This document shows positions 45,249 to 54,191 of a stretch of DNA of 64,000 bases, piece by piece (position 1 is the first letter of the stretch; each line of letters begins with the position of its first letter). Both the position numbers and the translations under genes were made by a program. The notes beneath the pieces were generated by a model. It saw only the letters and a program-made list of their open reading frames with translations, was not told the origin of the DNA and did no database searches. The DNA is from Vallitalea okinawensis (GTDB lineage: Bacteria > Bacillota > Clostridia > Lachnospirales > PQDH01), in contig NZ_PQDH01000007.1 in NCBI RefSeq assembly GCF_002964605.1, positions 124,001 to 188,000 of the forward strand, written 5' to 3'.

Positions 45249-45290
45249 TATAAAAAGCCCATAAGAGCCTTTAACTCTTATGGACTTCTA
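45249..45290 (-). terminator. Intrinsic terminator after the ytr-like ABC operon
   Basis: Minus-strand hairpin AAGTCCATAAGAG (45276-45288) with CTCTTATGGGCTT (about 45253-45266), then TTTTTATAT. Confidence 0.8.
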
Positions 45291-45291
45291 A

Positions 45292-47181
45292 TTAATTCAA
45301 CAACATACTTTTCGGTATCCTACCATTAAAGCTATTACCATGGGCTGTATAGAAATTTAACTCAATAAAATCTTCCTCATCATAATAGTACCTAGGTGAA
45401 TCAACACTATTCTCAAAGTAATAAGCAATATGCTCGGGATCAGTTATGGTTTCTTCCCAATACTCACTATCCTCCAACCACTCATACAGCTCTACAGAAG
45501 TAAAATCAGTGACTTCAAAGATAACAAGATCATACAACCCTTCATCCTTTAACCATTGCAAAGTATTGATACAATTCGATCCAATATGCAAGTAACTGTT
45601 GATTTTGTAATCATGCTCACGGTCATAATCACGATCATATTCAACATATAAATTAGCTAAATTTTTATTAGTTAATCGTTCATCATAACTCATGTTTGAA
45701 TAATCCATATCCATCATGGCTGCTAACTCTATAATTTGATCAGGTTCAGTTATGGAGAAGCTACCTTTTGATGAGTTAACTTCAATCTGCTCAATATAAC
45801 TTAGATGATCTTTTAACTTTAATTCTTTTACTTCATCTAATTCATAAAGCTGTTTAGATAATGTTTTATACGTCTCTTGTGGAAAATCATAATCACGCAT
45901 AAGTACGTTGCCATTCTCTAGATAATAAGTAAACTGAATATCTGGTCCATAGGTTTCATAAGCACTTAAACGATCTTCTTTGTAACTCTCAATAGCTTCT
46001 TCATGAATAAGCACCAAGGTTTGAATAGCTTCTGGATCTGTGATAACTACTGAACTTCCTAAACCATCAAAATCACTAATAAGATAGGAGTCTATTTCCA
46101 TGTATTCAATGTCCGGTATATCTGGGATCCTTGAAATATAGCCTGCTACATCAAAGATCATTCCGAAATATAGTATAATGATGACAACACTGTAACCTGC
46201 TAAGCCTTTCCACTGAGGCAATATATTAATCTTCTTATGAAGGAACATTGTAGCAATAATATATCCTACTACCCCTCCAATCAATAACCAGAGTAATGTC
46301 ATATCAAATTTATTGTTTAATAACGCAACAAAGAATGCTGCAAAAAAGATGGAGCCAATAATAGCTGCTAAGTATTTAATGGCTACGTGAACCCATTTAA
46401 ATGCCACCCAATCATTAACTGTTTCCATTTTACGTTTTTTATAAAAGAACAGCCCCAATCCAATAGCTAGAACTAAATAGACAAAACCAACTATATAATA
46501 CGTGGAATTGAAGACTTCTTCATAGGCATCATATCCATTGAATAAAAACAATGGCGTAATCTTCATCATGACCTCGTTCCAATTAAAATAATAGGAAGGA
46601 TAGCCATATAGAAGATGCCCAAGTAACCCTTCACCTAAAACCAGAACTGTAAGGGCAGGTATCCCTAATAAAGAATAGGTTAACCCGATATGAATAAAAG
46701 CTGAACTTGATAATGTTGCTACAAAAATGCTGACACTAAATAATATCACATTAATGAACATATAATGTAAGGTTGACTGTATAATATGATTCATAGGAAT
46801 CTCTATAAGTTCTTTACTGAACATTCTTAATACCAATACCAGTAATCCGTTAACCAAGTATGGTAGAATCAGCATGGTAATACCAGCAAATAAATTACTA
46901 AAATATATTTGGGTACGTGTAAAAGGTAAACTGTGTATATGATTAATCGACTTCGTTGAAAAAAGGAAATTATAAATCAAACCTAAAAATATGGGTAAAG
47001 TAACTGTCAACATGATTAATAATGGATTGTAATAAATTATATCCAGTGTTTCTTTCTTCATTAATATAAGTACCAAAGGATAAGCAAAGAAAACTATTAC
47101 GGAGTATATAATGGATACAACACCAAAGATACTAAGTTGATTTTTCCATAATTCTTTAGAGAATAACATCTTTAACTTCAT
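45292..47181 (-). CDS. ABC transporter permease with C-terminal sensor-like region
   Basis: 629 residues. About ten membrane helices fill residues 1-360, then a soluble acidic region of about 260 residues with two similar parts (SDFDGLGSSVVITDPEAIQTL and SSKGSFSITEPDQIIELAAMM). The early motif LHSLPFTRTQIYFSNLFAG is a common ABC-2 permease element, as in YtrC/YtrD-type proteins. It overlaps the ATPase gene by 26 bases and is the last gene of the ytrA-like/ATPase/permease operon. Substrate unknown; similar loci answer cell-wall antibiotics or envelope stress. Confidence 0.85.
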   Translation of the reverse strand: MKLKMLFSKELWKNQLSIFGVVSIIYSVIVFFAYPLVLILMKKETLDIIYYNPLLIMLTVTLPIFLGLIYNFLFSTKSINHIHSLPFTRTQIYFSNLFAGITMLILPYLVNGLLVLVLRMFSKELIEIPMNHIIQSTLHYMFINVILFSVSIFVATLSSSAFIHIGLTYSLLGIPALTVLVLGEGLLGHLLYGYPSYYFNWNEVMMKITPLFLFNGYDAYEEVFNSTYYIVGFVYLVLAIGLGLFFYKKRKMETVNDWVAFKWVHVAIKYLAAIIGSIFFAAFFVALLNNKFDMTLLWLLIGGVVGYIIATMFLHKKINILPQWKGLAGYSVVIIILYFGMIFDVAGYISRIPDIPDIEYMEIDSYLISDFDGLGSSVVITDPEAIQTLVLIHEEAIESYKEDRLSAYETYGPDIQFTYYLENGNVLMRDYDFPQETYKTLSKQLYELDEVKELKLKDHLSYIEQIEVNSSKGSFSITEPDQIIELAAMMDMDYSNMSYDERLTNKNLANLYVEYDRDYDREHDYKINSYLHIGSNCINTLQWLKDEGLYDLVIFEVTDFTSVELYEWLEDSEYWEETITDPEHIAYYFENSVDSPRYYYDEEDFIELNFYTAHGNSFNGRIPKSMLLN

Positions 47182-48055
47182 AGCCAGCCCCCCTCACTTC
47201 ATATATAAAGACTTCTTCAAGTGTTAGTGGTAAAACATCTAATACTAAAGGCTTATAACTATTTATTTGTTTTATAAGCTCTTCTCGGTTACCCTTAACG
47301 ATTAATGTGTAGACACTTCCAGTCTGTTCCTTATTAAGAATAGTTAAGCCATATTCTAGAGAAGCATCCATATCCCCCTCGAAAGCTACCTGCACCTTCA
47401 CTACATTAGATTTTAAATTATCTAGTTCTTTTTCAATAAGTACTTTACCATCATGCATAATCCCTACAGTATCACAAACATCTTCTAATTCACGAAGGTT
47501 ATGGGAAGAGACTAAGATAGTTGTTTTACGTTGCGCAACATCTTGAATAAGTAAGGACCAAATTTTTTTACGCGCAATAGGGTCTAACCCGTCTACAGGT
47601 TCATCCAAAATGATCACTTCTGGAAAATGACTAATTGCCAACCAGAAAGCCACTTGTTTTTTCATCCCTTTAGACATTTTATTGACCTTCATATTCTCAT
47701 CAATGTTAATGATTTCTTTTAACTTCTCATAGCGTTCCCAGCACCAATTAGAAAAAATATTACTATAAAATTTAGCCATACTTTTCACTGTATACTGGGG
47801 AAAATAATATAGATCATCTGATATGTATGCTATACGGTCTTTAATCTCTATATTCTCATAAATCTTTTCACCTAAAATTTCAATGTCACCACTATTTTGC
47901 GTGTATATACCAACTAAATGCTTGATCAATGTAGTTTTTCCTGCTCCATTTGGTCCAACAAGACCATAAATGGATCCTTCTTTCACATGAATATTAACAT
48001 CTTTAAGAATAACATGATCATCTATTTTCTTAGTAAGTTTCTTAACTTGAATCAT
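47156..48055 (-). CDS. ABC transporter ATP-binding protein, YtrB-like
   Basis: 299 residues. Walker A GPNGAGKTT near residue 36, signature-region MSKGMKKQ (variant of LSxGQ, with KGMKK), Walker B VIILDEPVDGLDP, and H-loop SSHNLREL, then a C-terminal extension of about 85 residues. It pairs with the 629-residue permease, to which it is coupled by overlap, and follows the GntR regulator by a 4-base ATGA overlap. The KGMKKQ signature is typical of this YtrB-type subfamily. Confidence 0.92.
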   Translation of the reverse strand: MIQVKKLTKKIDDHVILKDVNIHVKEGSIYGLVGPNGAGKTTLIKHLVGIYTQNSGDIEILGEKIYENIEIKDRIAYISDDLYYFPQYTVKSMAKFYSNIFSNWCWERYEKLKEIINIDENMKVNKMSKGMKKQVAFWLAISHFPEVIILDEPVDGLDPIARKKIWSLLIQDVAQRKTTILVSSHNLRELEDVCDTVGIMHDGKVLIEKELDNLKSNVVKVQVAFEGDMDASLEYGLTILNKEQTGSVYTLIVKGNREELIKQINSYKPLVLDVLPLTLEEVFIYEVRGAGYEVKDVIL

Positions 48056-48435
48056 TTCCTATCACCATCCTTTACTGCAAAAACCCGTTTTATTAACTCC
48101 ATTATTTCATTTTCACTCAAACCAAGATACTTTAACTCCTCTAACATCTTCTCTATCTCTTCTTTAAGCTGAGTAATTTTGCTTTCATTATGTACACCAT
48201 CTAAACTACTGACAAAATTACCCCTTCCAATAATTGTATAAATATAGCCTTGTCTTTCTAGTTCACGGTAAGCCTTCTGAATCGTATTGGGATTGATCGT
48301 TAGCTTTCTTCCTAATTCTCTAACAGAAGGAATTTTTTCATCAGGTTTTAATACCCCTTTTATGATTAAGTTTTTCATACCATCAACTATCTGTTCATAT
48401 ATAGGTATTCCGCTTTTAATGTCAATACTAATCAT
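48052..48435 (-). CDS. GntR family regulator, YtrA subfamily
   Basis: 127 residues. Short YtrA-type form: winged helix (IYEQIVDGMKNLIIKGVLKPDEKIPSVRELGRKLTINPNTIQKAYRELERQGYI, residues 12-66) followed by a coiled-coil tail of about 45 residues and no ligand domain. YtrA repressors usually control the ABC genes of their own operon. A consensus promoter overlapped downstream by a palindrome precedes the gene, consistent with autorepression. Confidence 0.92.
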   Translation of the reverse strand: MISIDIKSGIPIYEQIVDGMKNLIIKGVLKPDEKIPSVRELGRKLTINPNTIQKAYRELERQGYIYTIIGRGNFVSSLDGVHNESKITQLKEEIEKMLEELKYLGLSENEIMELIKRVFAVKDGDRK

Positions 48436-48480
48436 GCTTTTCCTCCCTTCTAACCACTTGTCATGCCACTTAATGCATAA

Positions 48481-48515
48481 CCCAAGAAAAGTGATGAGGT
48501 CACATTTTCTTGGGT
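48481..48515 (-). other. Hairpin in the leader of the ytr-like operon
   Basis: Arms CCCAAGAAAA and TTTTCTTGGG (48481-48490 and about 48505-48514), inside the expected 5' untranslated region. No T-run follows, so it is more likely a stability or translation element than a terminator. Confidence 0.45.
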
Positions 48516-48534
48516 CAGATACTTATTTTAATCC

Positions 48535-48555
48535 GTATTACATGTAATAATACAC
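48535..48555 (-). promoter_or_regulatory. YtrA-like operator
   Basis: Contains the 14-base palindrome TATTACATGTAATA (48536-48549). On the minus strand GTGTATTA and TAATAC face each other. It lies right after the -10 of the operon. Bacillus YtrA binds GTGTA/TACAC-type inverted repeats (recalled, not checked). Confidence 0.65.
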
Positions 48556-48557
48556 TC

Positions 48558-48586
48558 ATTATACTCCCTTTCATAATATTTGTCAA
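48558..48586 (-). promoter_or_regulatory. Consensus promoter of the ytr-like operon
   Basis: Minus strand TTGACA (48581-48586), spacer 17, TATAAT (48558-48563): a perfect sigma-A match, directly downstream of the plsY stop. Confidence 0.85.
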
Positions 48587-48592
48587 TTCAAG

Positions 48593-49222
48593 CTAATCAT
48601 CTTTTTTACTTAAACTTGACCGTACCCTCTTCTCACTTCCGTTTATAATACGTTTTAAATTAGGTATATGTTTATAAACGCTCATAGCAGCAATGAAAGT
48701 AACGATCAGTAGGCTAACTACATGATTGTGTATCAGCAAGGTACCACCAATCAGAAGGATAATCAACCCCATTGTTCCAAGAACGATATAATCCGTTACC
48801 AATGGAATAACTACCATAACTAGTATTCCTAATAAACCTAAGCGAAAATCAATAGCAAGTAACATACCTAATAATGAAGCTGTTCCTTTTCCACCTTTAA
48901 AAGACATAAAGAAAGGAAAATTATGACCAATAATGACAAAAAGACCATTTAAAAAAAGAATATTATATAATTCTATTTCTGGTACACTATTTTTAAAAAT
49001 CAAACGCATAATAGCAATTGAAACAACTGCTTTTAATATATCTAAAACCGCAACAATTAAACCATATTTAGCTCCAAATGCAACCGTAGTATTGGATGCC
49101 CCTGCATTACCATTACCTAAGTCACGTATATCTATCTTTTTTATGAATTTTCCTATAAAATAGGATGATTGAAAACAACCAAATAAATAACCCACAAATG
49201 ACGCTATAAAATAATTCATCAT
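48593..49222 (-). CDS. plsY: Glycerol-3-phosphate acyltransferase PlsY
   Basis: 209 residues, five membrane helices. Motifs IASFVGYLFGCFQSSYFIGKFIKKIDIRDLGNGNAGASNTTVAFG (family motif 1, glycerol phosphate binding), GHNFPFFMSFKGGKGTASLLGMLLA (motif 2) and a third region near HNHVVS...FIAAMSVYKHIPNLKRI. It transfers acyl groups from acyl phosphate to glycerol-3-phosphate, the first step of phospholipid synthesis. A second in-frame ATG follows at once. Monocistronic here. Confidence 0.95.
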   Translation of the reverse strand: MMNYFIASFVGYLFGCFQSSYFIGKFIKKIDIRDLGNGNAGASNTTVAFGAKYGLIVAVLDILKAVVSIAIMRLIFKNSVPEIELYNILFLNGLFVIIGHNFPFFMSFKGGKGTASLLGMLLAIDFRLGLLGILVMVVIPLVTDYIVLGTMGLIILLIGGTLLIHNHVVSLLIVTFIAAMSVYKHIPNLKRIINGSEKRVRSSLSKKDD

Positions 49223-49389
49223 TTAAACCCCCTTAATCGTGTATTATTTTCTTTAATACACCTAGCACACTCAATATATCATCTTATCTTTTTTTCGTCA
49301 ATCCCCATGCATAATAAATTTTTTCATGCACATGATAAAAATGTAAATACTATTATTTTTACTTTTTATTTAAGAAAGGACTTAATACC

Positions 49390-50292
49390 ATGAGAAAACC
49401 TTATTTCACAGGATGGTATTTCCGCGCTACTGATTTAGAAACAAATTATAGTTTATCCATCATCGTAGGTACACATTATAGCATAGAAAAACACTCGAGT
49501 TTTATCCAGATCATAGATACTACAGAGAAAAAAACTTACTATATCAGCTATCCATCCCATTATTTAAAACTTAACGTGAATCCCTTTTATATTAAATGTG
49601 GAAAGAGCATTTTTACAAAAGACTTTATGTATTTAAATATTGATACTCCAAGGATTCAACTTCATGGTCTGCTAACATTTGATGATTTATTAGACATAAA
49701 GCGCACAGTGACATCACCAACTATTATGGGACCATTCTCTTTTTTTAACTTTATGGAATGTTATCATCATATATTATCTCTTCATCATTTTGTGAACGGT
49801 GTCGTAACATTGAATGGTAAAAAACACTTCTTCAATCAAGCTTCTGGTTATATCGAAGCTGATTCAGGAACATCCTTTCCTAAAGACTATGTTTGGTTAC
49901 AATGTAACACCTTTAACACAAATGATATTAAGTTTATGTGTTCCTTTGCTCACATTCCCTTTCTCATCACATCATTTAATGGATTAATTTGTGTGTTAAA
50001 CATTAATGGTAAAGAACACCGCTTTGCGACCTATAACGGTAGTCATGTAGAACGTTATCTTATTAACTCATCAAAGGTTTATATGATTATCCGAAAGAAG
50101 CATTATCGTTTGGTGATTAAAGCCCATCTCAAAAATGGTCGATCATTAATCTCTCCACAATTAGGTACCATGAACCGCCCAGTTATTGAAGATTTAGAAG
50201 GTCAAATCTCTATTCAATTCTTTAAGAATAATGCCTTACTTTTTGAAGATCTAGGAGAACTATGTGCCATTGAGATTAGTCATAAATACTAA
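49390..50292 (+). CDS. Tocopherol cyclase-family protein (unknown function)
   Basis: 300 residues, no membrane helix or signal. Pattern: FTGWYFRATDLETNYSLSIIVGTH at the N-terminus, GPFSFFNFMECYHHILSLHH near residue 117, and SGYIEADSGTSFPKDYVWLQCNTF near residue 157. These match the tocopherol-cyclase-like family in bacteria (YFR, GPFSF..FMEC.H, E.D.G.SFP..YxWxQ). Tocopherol chemistry itself is unlikely in a clostridium. The protein may bind a lipid or carotenoid-like molecule. AAGAAAGG lies upstream. Monocistronic, ending in a bidirectional terminator. Confidence 0.7.
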   Translation: MRKPYFTGWYFRATDLETNYSLSIIVGTHYSIEKHSSFIQIIDTTEKKTYYISYPSHYLKLNVNPFYIKCGKSIFTKDFMYLNIDTPRIQLHGLLTFDDLLDIKRTVTSPTIMGPFSFFNFMECYHHILSLHHFVNGVVTLNGKKHFFNQASGYIEADSGTSFPKDYVWLQCNTFNTNDIKFMCSFAHIPFLITSFNGLICVLNINGKEHRFATYNGSHVERYLINSSKVYMIIRKKHYRLVIKAHLKNGRSLISPQLGTMNRPVIEDLEGQISIQFFKNNALLFEDLGELCAIEISHKY

Positions 50293-50328
50293 AAAAGTTC
50301 AAGGATCTATGTCCCTGAACTTTTTTAC
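50290..50328. terminator. Bidirectional terminator
   Basis: Arms AAAAAAGTTCA (50291-50301) and TGAACTTTTTT (50316-50326) between the two converging genes. Confidence 0.85.
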
Positions 50329-51204
50329 TTAATGGACTTTTTTACTATGTTGGTTGATAAAGAATGCTAGTAGGAAACCAACTACTAAAAAGATAATATT
50401 TAAGATGATCTGTTCAAAATTAATTCCGTTCATCTCATTGTAAAGAATATAAATAGAGGCTAACATCAAACCAATAATAGAATAGGTTGTTCCCCCTCTA
50501 AAGCGCTCCAATAAAACGGTTAAAACTTTAGACAAAAGAAGTACACCTAGAGCGCATCCTAATGCTAAAAAGATGAGTGGTACTATCATCATTTCTTCAA
50601 TAAAATAAAGAATATTATAATACTCTCCTAAACTTACAAATAATGCTGAGCCTGAGAAACCTGGTAAAATCATGGCACCAGCCGCTATAATACCAATGAA
50701 GAATAACCATAAGTAATATCCTAGATCCATTTCTGTTATCTTAAAAAAGAAAATCTTATTTGTCACTTCAGGTAAGTTGTTATTCTCTCCGATATTTAAA
50801 GAATTTGTGATATATAAAAATCCTAAAATTGTTCCTATCATAATCAATAAGCGTATGAAGGATAGATTCATATCTTCCTCATGAAGAACCACTATGCTAA
50901 TGGAGCCCAAAATCGATCCTATAATGAAAAAATAAAAATACTCTGCTAAATGAGGTGTATCTAAAATATAAGTTATCACACCTGAGAAAATTAAGATTGC
51001 CAATGCAGCACCTACACCTAAGAACCCCAAAAAGAGTAAATATTCCTTTCTTTTTTTGTTTCTGTTAGGTAATAAATCGCTTATGGCAATTAATAATTTT
51101 TCATAAATCCCCAACATATACGCAATGGTTCCACCTGAAAAACCAGGTATGACATTGGCAACACCAAAAATCATCCCTTGTACAAACGTTTTAATCCAAT
51201 TCAT
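50329..51204 (-). CDS. DUF368 membrane protein (undecaprenyl-phosphate transporter family)
   Basis: 291 residues, about nine helices. Two GFSGG-type motifs (ANVIPGFSGGTIAYMLGIYE near 17 and MILPGFSGSALFVSLGEYYN near 175) show the internal duplication typical of DUF368. The family (PopT) has been shown to move undecaprenyl phosphate back across the membrane for re-use in wall synthesis. Neighbours are a GH36 enzyme upstream and the cyclase-like gene converging. Monocistronic. Confidence 0.88.
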   Translation of the reverse strand: MNWIKTFVQGMIFGVANVIPGFSGGTIAYMLGIYEKLLIAISDLLPNRNKKRKEYLLFLGFLGVGAALAILIFSGVITYILDTPHLAEYFYFFIIGSILGSISIVVLHEEDMNLSFIRLLIMIGTILGFLYITNSLNIGENNNLPEVTNKIFFFKITEMDLGYYLWLFFIGIIAAGAMILPGFSGSALFVSLGEYYNILYFIEEMMIVPLIFLALGCALGVLLLSKVLTVLLERFRGGTTYSIIGLMLASIYILYNEMNGINFEQIILNIIFLVVGFLLAFFINQHSKKVH

Positions 51205-51279
51205 TCTATACCTCCATCATCTATCCTGCTATATGGTACATTATAGCAGAAATAAGAGGCTTGTAAAGGGATGAAGTGT

Positions 51280-53055
51280 TTATTTCTTACATATAAAAGC
51301 TTGACCTGAGTGAGCTGGCATGGTTAATGAAAGACTTTCTAGTTCTTTCCCCACTTCCTCTTGTAACCAAAATTCTACTACATCATAAGCACCATGTAAA
51401 TCAATCTCTAGTGTTCTTTCATCATCTTCCCAGTTAAAGCATACCAGTACATAACCCTCCTCATGAGGTAAGCGACCCACTTTAAAGGAAGTGTCATCAA
51501 ACTTAGCAGCTTCCTTCATTGGTGGTAAAATTCTCTTTAGTAGTTCAACACTTTCCTCACTCATTAATTCTACAATATCAGACCCAAGTACCATTCCTCC
51601 ACTAGCTAAAATATGATTACGATGGAAGGTAAATTCTTCTTTAGTTGTCGCAGAATGCTTTATTCCTGTCTCATTTCCTGCTACATCTACAAGATTAACT
51701 TCGTTATTCTCAAGGACAATACAATCTGGATCATTGATCCATAGACGATTATGTTGCCAATTACGATAAAAGCACTCTTCTGCTAGGGTATGGATTACAA
51801 TCCACTTTCTCATAATGTCTCCTGAGATGCGCATGCCATGAACTACACCTAATGAAGGCCACATAGGTGCATTACATCCTAGGATAAAACTATCTTTACC
51901 TGCTCCTTCTATGACAGCTTCCATACCTCTTCGATAAGCTTCTACCTTTGTCGCCCTCTTATCATAGTGAACACCTTCTGGCATAGCTCCCCATATATTA
52001 GCGTCCAACTTAAAGTAAGTACAGCCCCATTCTTCGTTTAAAACTCTAAAAGTTTCACGTAAAAACTCTCTAGCTCCAGGATGCGTTCCATCTAACATGT
52101 ACCAAGGTCCTAAACGCCATCCCCCAAAAGTAAACTGATCTGAAGGTAAAGGTTGACCCTCTTGATCTTTAATGAACCATTCCGGATGCTCTCTAAATAG
52201 CTTTGATTCCTTTTGCGCTATAAAAGGTGCCACCCATATAGCAGCTTCAAATCCTTTCTCTTTAATATTTTTTAAGAGTCCTTTGATATCCATACCAAAA
52301 TCTTCATTGGGTTCCAACCAATCTCCCATAAATGGTTGATAACCGTCATCGATCTGTATGTATTTCAAATCTAAATTATGCTTAATAATAGCTTCTAAAT
52401 TCTCTTCTATGATCTTTTCGTCAATATGAGGACCATAGCAATACCAAGAGCACCAGCCAGTAGGTATTTCTTCAAAGGGTAGCTTTGGATGGTTCTTACC
52501 TATTGCTTCTGCAAATATTGCTAAGAGACTTTCACGGTCATTCCCTTCCAATGCCATAAATTCTTCCAGTTCCCAAGTCTCTCCTGGTTCAATCTCTAAT
52601 CCTTCTAAATCCAAAACAATTTCATATGCCGAAGCATTAAAACGTATTTCACTGCTGAAACGATGACAGGATGTAAAACCAAGAAGTATATAATCATCGA
52701 TCTGCTTCTCAATAACAGCTAAATTATAAACTGTTCGATAATCTTCTTTTTGTTTGAATTTATAGTGTCCTTGCTCTGTGTATTTAGTTATAGCAACTTC
52801 TTTATCCAATGTTCCCTTGTATTGAGATAGCATATTATACCCTTCACCATAAAGCTTGGTGTCACCAGGTAATCCATGCTCACCTGACATGATAATCACT
52901 TCATCTAGTTTAACAACTTCATTACCTTTATTGGTTATTGAGGATTTTAGTAGGCTACCATCCCAAAGTAAAGATAATTCCACTGTTGTTTTATCATAAT
53001 CTTCTGTCATTTCAACGGAAGATTTACTATTCATAAGCTTCTTTATAAAATCCAT
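51280..53055 (-). CDS. Alpha-galactosidase, glycoside hydrolase family 36/27-like
   Basis: 591 residues, no signal peptide, so cytosolic. An N-terminal beta domain (1-190) is followed by a TIM barrel: PTGWCSWYCYGP (199-209), KYIQIDDGYQ (231-240), AAIWVAPFIA, YFKLDANIWG with Asp351 as likely nucleophile, and GMRISGDIMRKW with Asp413 as likely acid/base, as in GH36. A small C-terminal beta domain ends the chain. It releases alpha-galactose from small oligosaccharides such as raffinose or melibiose. It lies 119 bases downstream of the AraC regulator on the same strand, which may control it. Confidence 0.87.
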   Translation of the reverse strand: MDFIKKLMNSKSSVEMTEDYDKTTVELSLLWDGSLLKSSITNKGNEVVKLDEVIIMSGEHGLPGDTKLYGEGYNMLSQYKGTLDKEVAITKYTEQGHYKFKQKEDYRTVYNLAVIEKQIDDYILLGFTSCHRFSSEIRFNASAYEIVLDLEGLEIEPGETWELEEFMALEGNDRESLLAIFAEAIGKNHPKLPFEEIPTGWCSWYCYGPHIDEKIIEENLEAIIKHNLDLKYIQIDDGYQPFMGDWLEPNEDFGMDIKGLLKNIKEKGFEAAIWVAPFIAQKESKLFREHPEWFIKDQEGQPLPSDQFTFGGWRLGPWYMLDGTHPGAREFLRETFRVLNEEWGCTYFKLDANIWGAMPEGVHYDKRATKVEAYRRGMEAVIEGAGKDSFILGCNAPMWPSLGVVHGMRISGDIMRKWIVIHTLAEECFYRNWQHNRLWINDPDCIVLENNEVNLVDVAGNETGIKHSATTKEEFTFHRNHILASGGMVLGSDIVELMSEESVELLKRILPPMKEAAKFDDTSFKVGRLPHEEGYVLVCFNWEDDERTLEIDLHGAYDVVEFWLQEEVGKELESLSLTMPAHSGQAFICKK

Positions 53056-53134
53056 GATTGACCTCCAAATAGATATTTATTTTTTAATACTACTTTAATA
53101 ATAACTTGAAGGATTTTATAAGTACATGGACTAT

Positions 53135-53172
53135 TAAGGGAGTTTTATGTACATTACACAAAACTCCCCTTA
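53135..53172 (-). other. Hairpin between araC and the alpha-galactosidase gene
   Basis: Arms about 53135-53151 and 53155-53172 (AAGGGAGTTTT and AAAACTCCCCTT) form a long stem just after the araC stop. No T-run in either direction, so termination is weak at best. It may set unequal expression of the two genes. Confidence 0.5.
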
Positions 53173-53174
53173 TT

Positions 53175-53978
53175 CTAGTCCTTATATCGATTGCGATATT
53201 TCATAGGTGATACCCCTAACTGTCTCTTAAAAAATCGAGAGAAATAAAATTGATCTTTAAAAGCATATTGTTCAGCTATAGCTCCTACAGTCTGGTCTGT
53301 TAAAAGTAGGTCTTTTACTATATTTTGTAACAGTTGTTGCTTTATATATTCTTTCAAAGTTAAACCCATATCCCTTTTAAATTCTTTGGTTAATTTATCG
53401 ACACTGATGTTGGTGTTATCACTGATTTCTGTAAGTGTAAGATCAAAGCGATTGTTGGTGGTGATATACTCATAAACATCACGATACTTAATGATTAACT
53501 TCATCTTATCCTCTGTTAATAATTCTTCTTCGAATAAAAGTTCACTAATCATTTCAAAAAGTGTACCATGACACCAGATCAGGTCATTAACCTTCTTACT
53601 AGTTATTCGCTGACCTAGTAACTCCAATTTTTCAAAATCAAATTGCTTAAATAAGCATTTATCTAGGGCATGACAGATATCTTGTCCTGGTATAAGCTGC
53701 ATATTGAATCCAATCCATATTTTCTTCAAATAGTAATCACAGGATAAGTCGTAGGGTGTAAATTCTGGTAGGAGATAGGCATATCCTTTTTGAAGCCAAA
53801 TGGTCTCATATTCATTCTCAACCATCCCTTCACCATCTAAAACAATATATAAACGATTGAAATAATCACATGTTCCTTTAAAATTCCAGTGACTATCCAG
53901 ATCACTATAACCTAATGATAATATATTAAATTGTAGATGATTCATAACTAAATTACTAAAATTTAAATCTCGATGCAT
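53175..53978 (-). CDS. AraC family transcriptional regulator
   Basis: 267 residues. An N-terminal cupin-like sugar-sensing domain (about 1-150; YFNRLYIVLDGEGMVENEYE, GYAYLLPEFTPYDL) is followed by two AraC helix-turn-helix units (about 165-265; LTLTEISDNTNISVDKLTKEFKRDMGLTLKEYI and GAIAEQYAFKDQFYFSRFFKRQLGVSPMKYR). Such proteins activate carbohydrate genes on binding sugars. The gene lies directly upstream of the alpha-galactosidase gene, so control of galactoside use is likely. Confidence 0.92.
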   Translation of the reverse strand: MHRDLNFSNLVMNHLQFNILSLGYSDLDSHWNFKGTCDYFNRLYIVLDGEGMVENEYETIWLQKGYAYLLPEFTPYDLSCDYYLKKIWIGFNMQLIPGQDICHALDKCLFKQFDFEKLELLGQRITSKKVNDLIWCHGTLFEMISELLFEEELLTEDKMKLIIKYRDVYEYITTNNRFDLTLTEISDNTNISVDKLTKEFKRDMGLTLKEYIKQQLLQNIVKDLLLTDQTVGAIAEQYAFKDQFYFSRFFKRQLGVSPMKYRNRYKD

Positions 53979-54117
53979 TGTATTCTCCCCAATACATTTT
54001 CCTTTTCTTCTATTATAATTGAATTGATAGGGATGGACAACTATTTATAAAAGTCTTATTCATGATTTAATAATATAGTTCTTATAGCCTGTCAATAGAG
54101 GGGCTTGATCTAATAAA

Positions 54118-54160
54118 GAAAACACCCTAGACTTGAAAGGTTCTAGGGTGTATAATCTCT
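54118..54160 (-). terminator. Intrinsic terminator after the PTS IICB gene
   Basis: Arms ACACCCTAGA (54142-54151 on the minus strand) and TCTAGGGTGT (54122-54131), then TTTCTTT. Confidence 0.85.
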
Positions 54161-54191
54161 ACATATTTTTCTAGAAAATAAAAATCAATTT

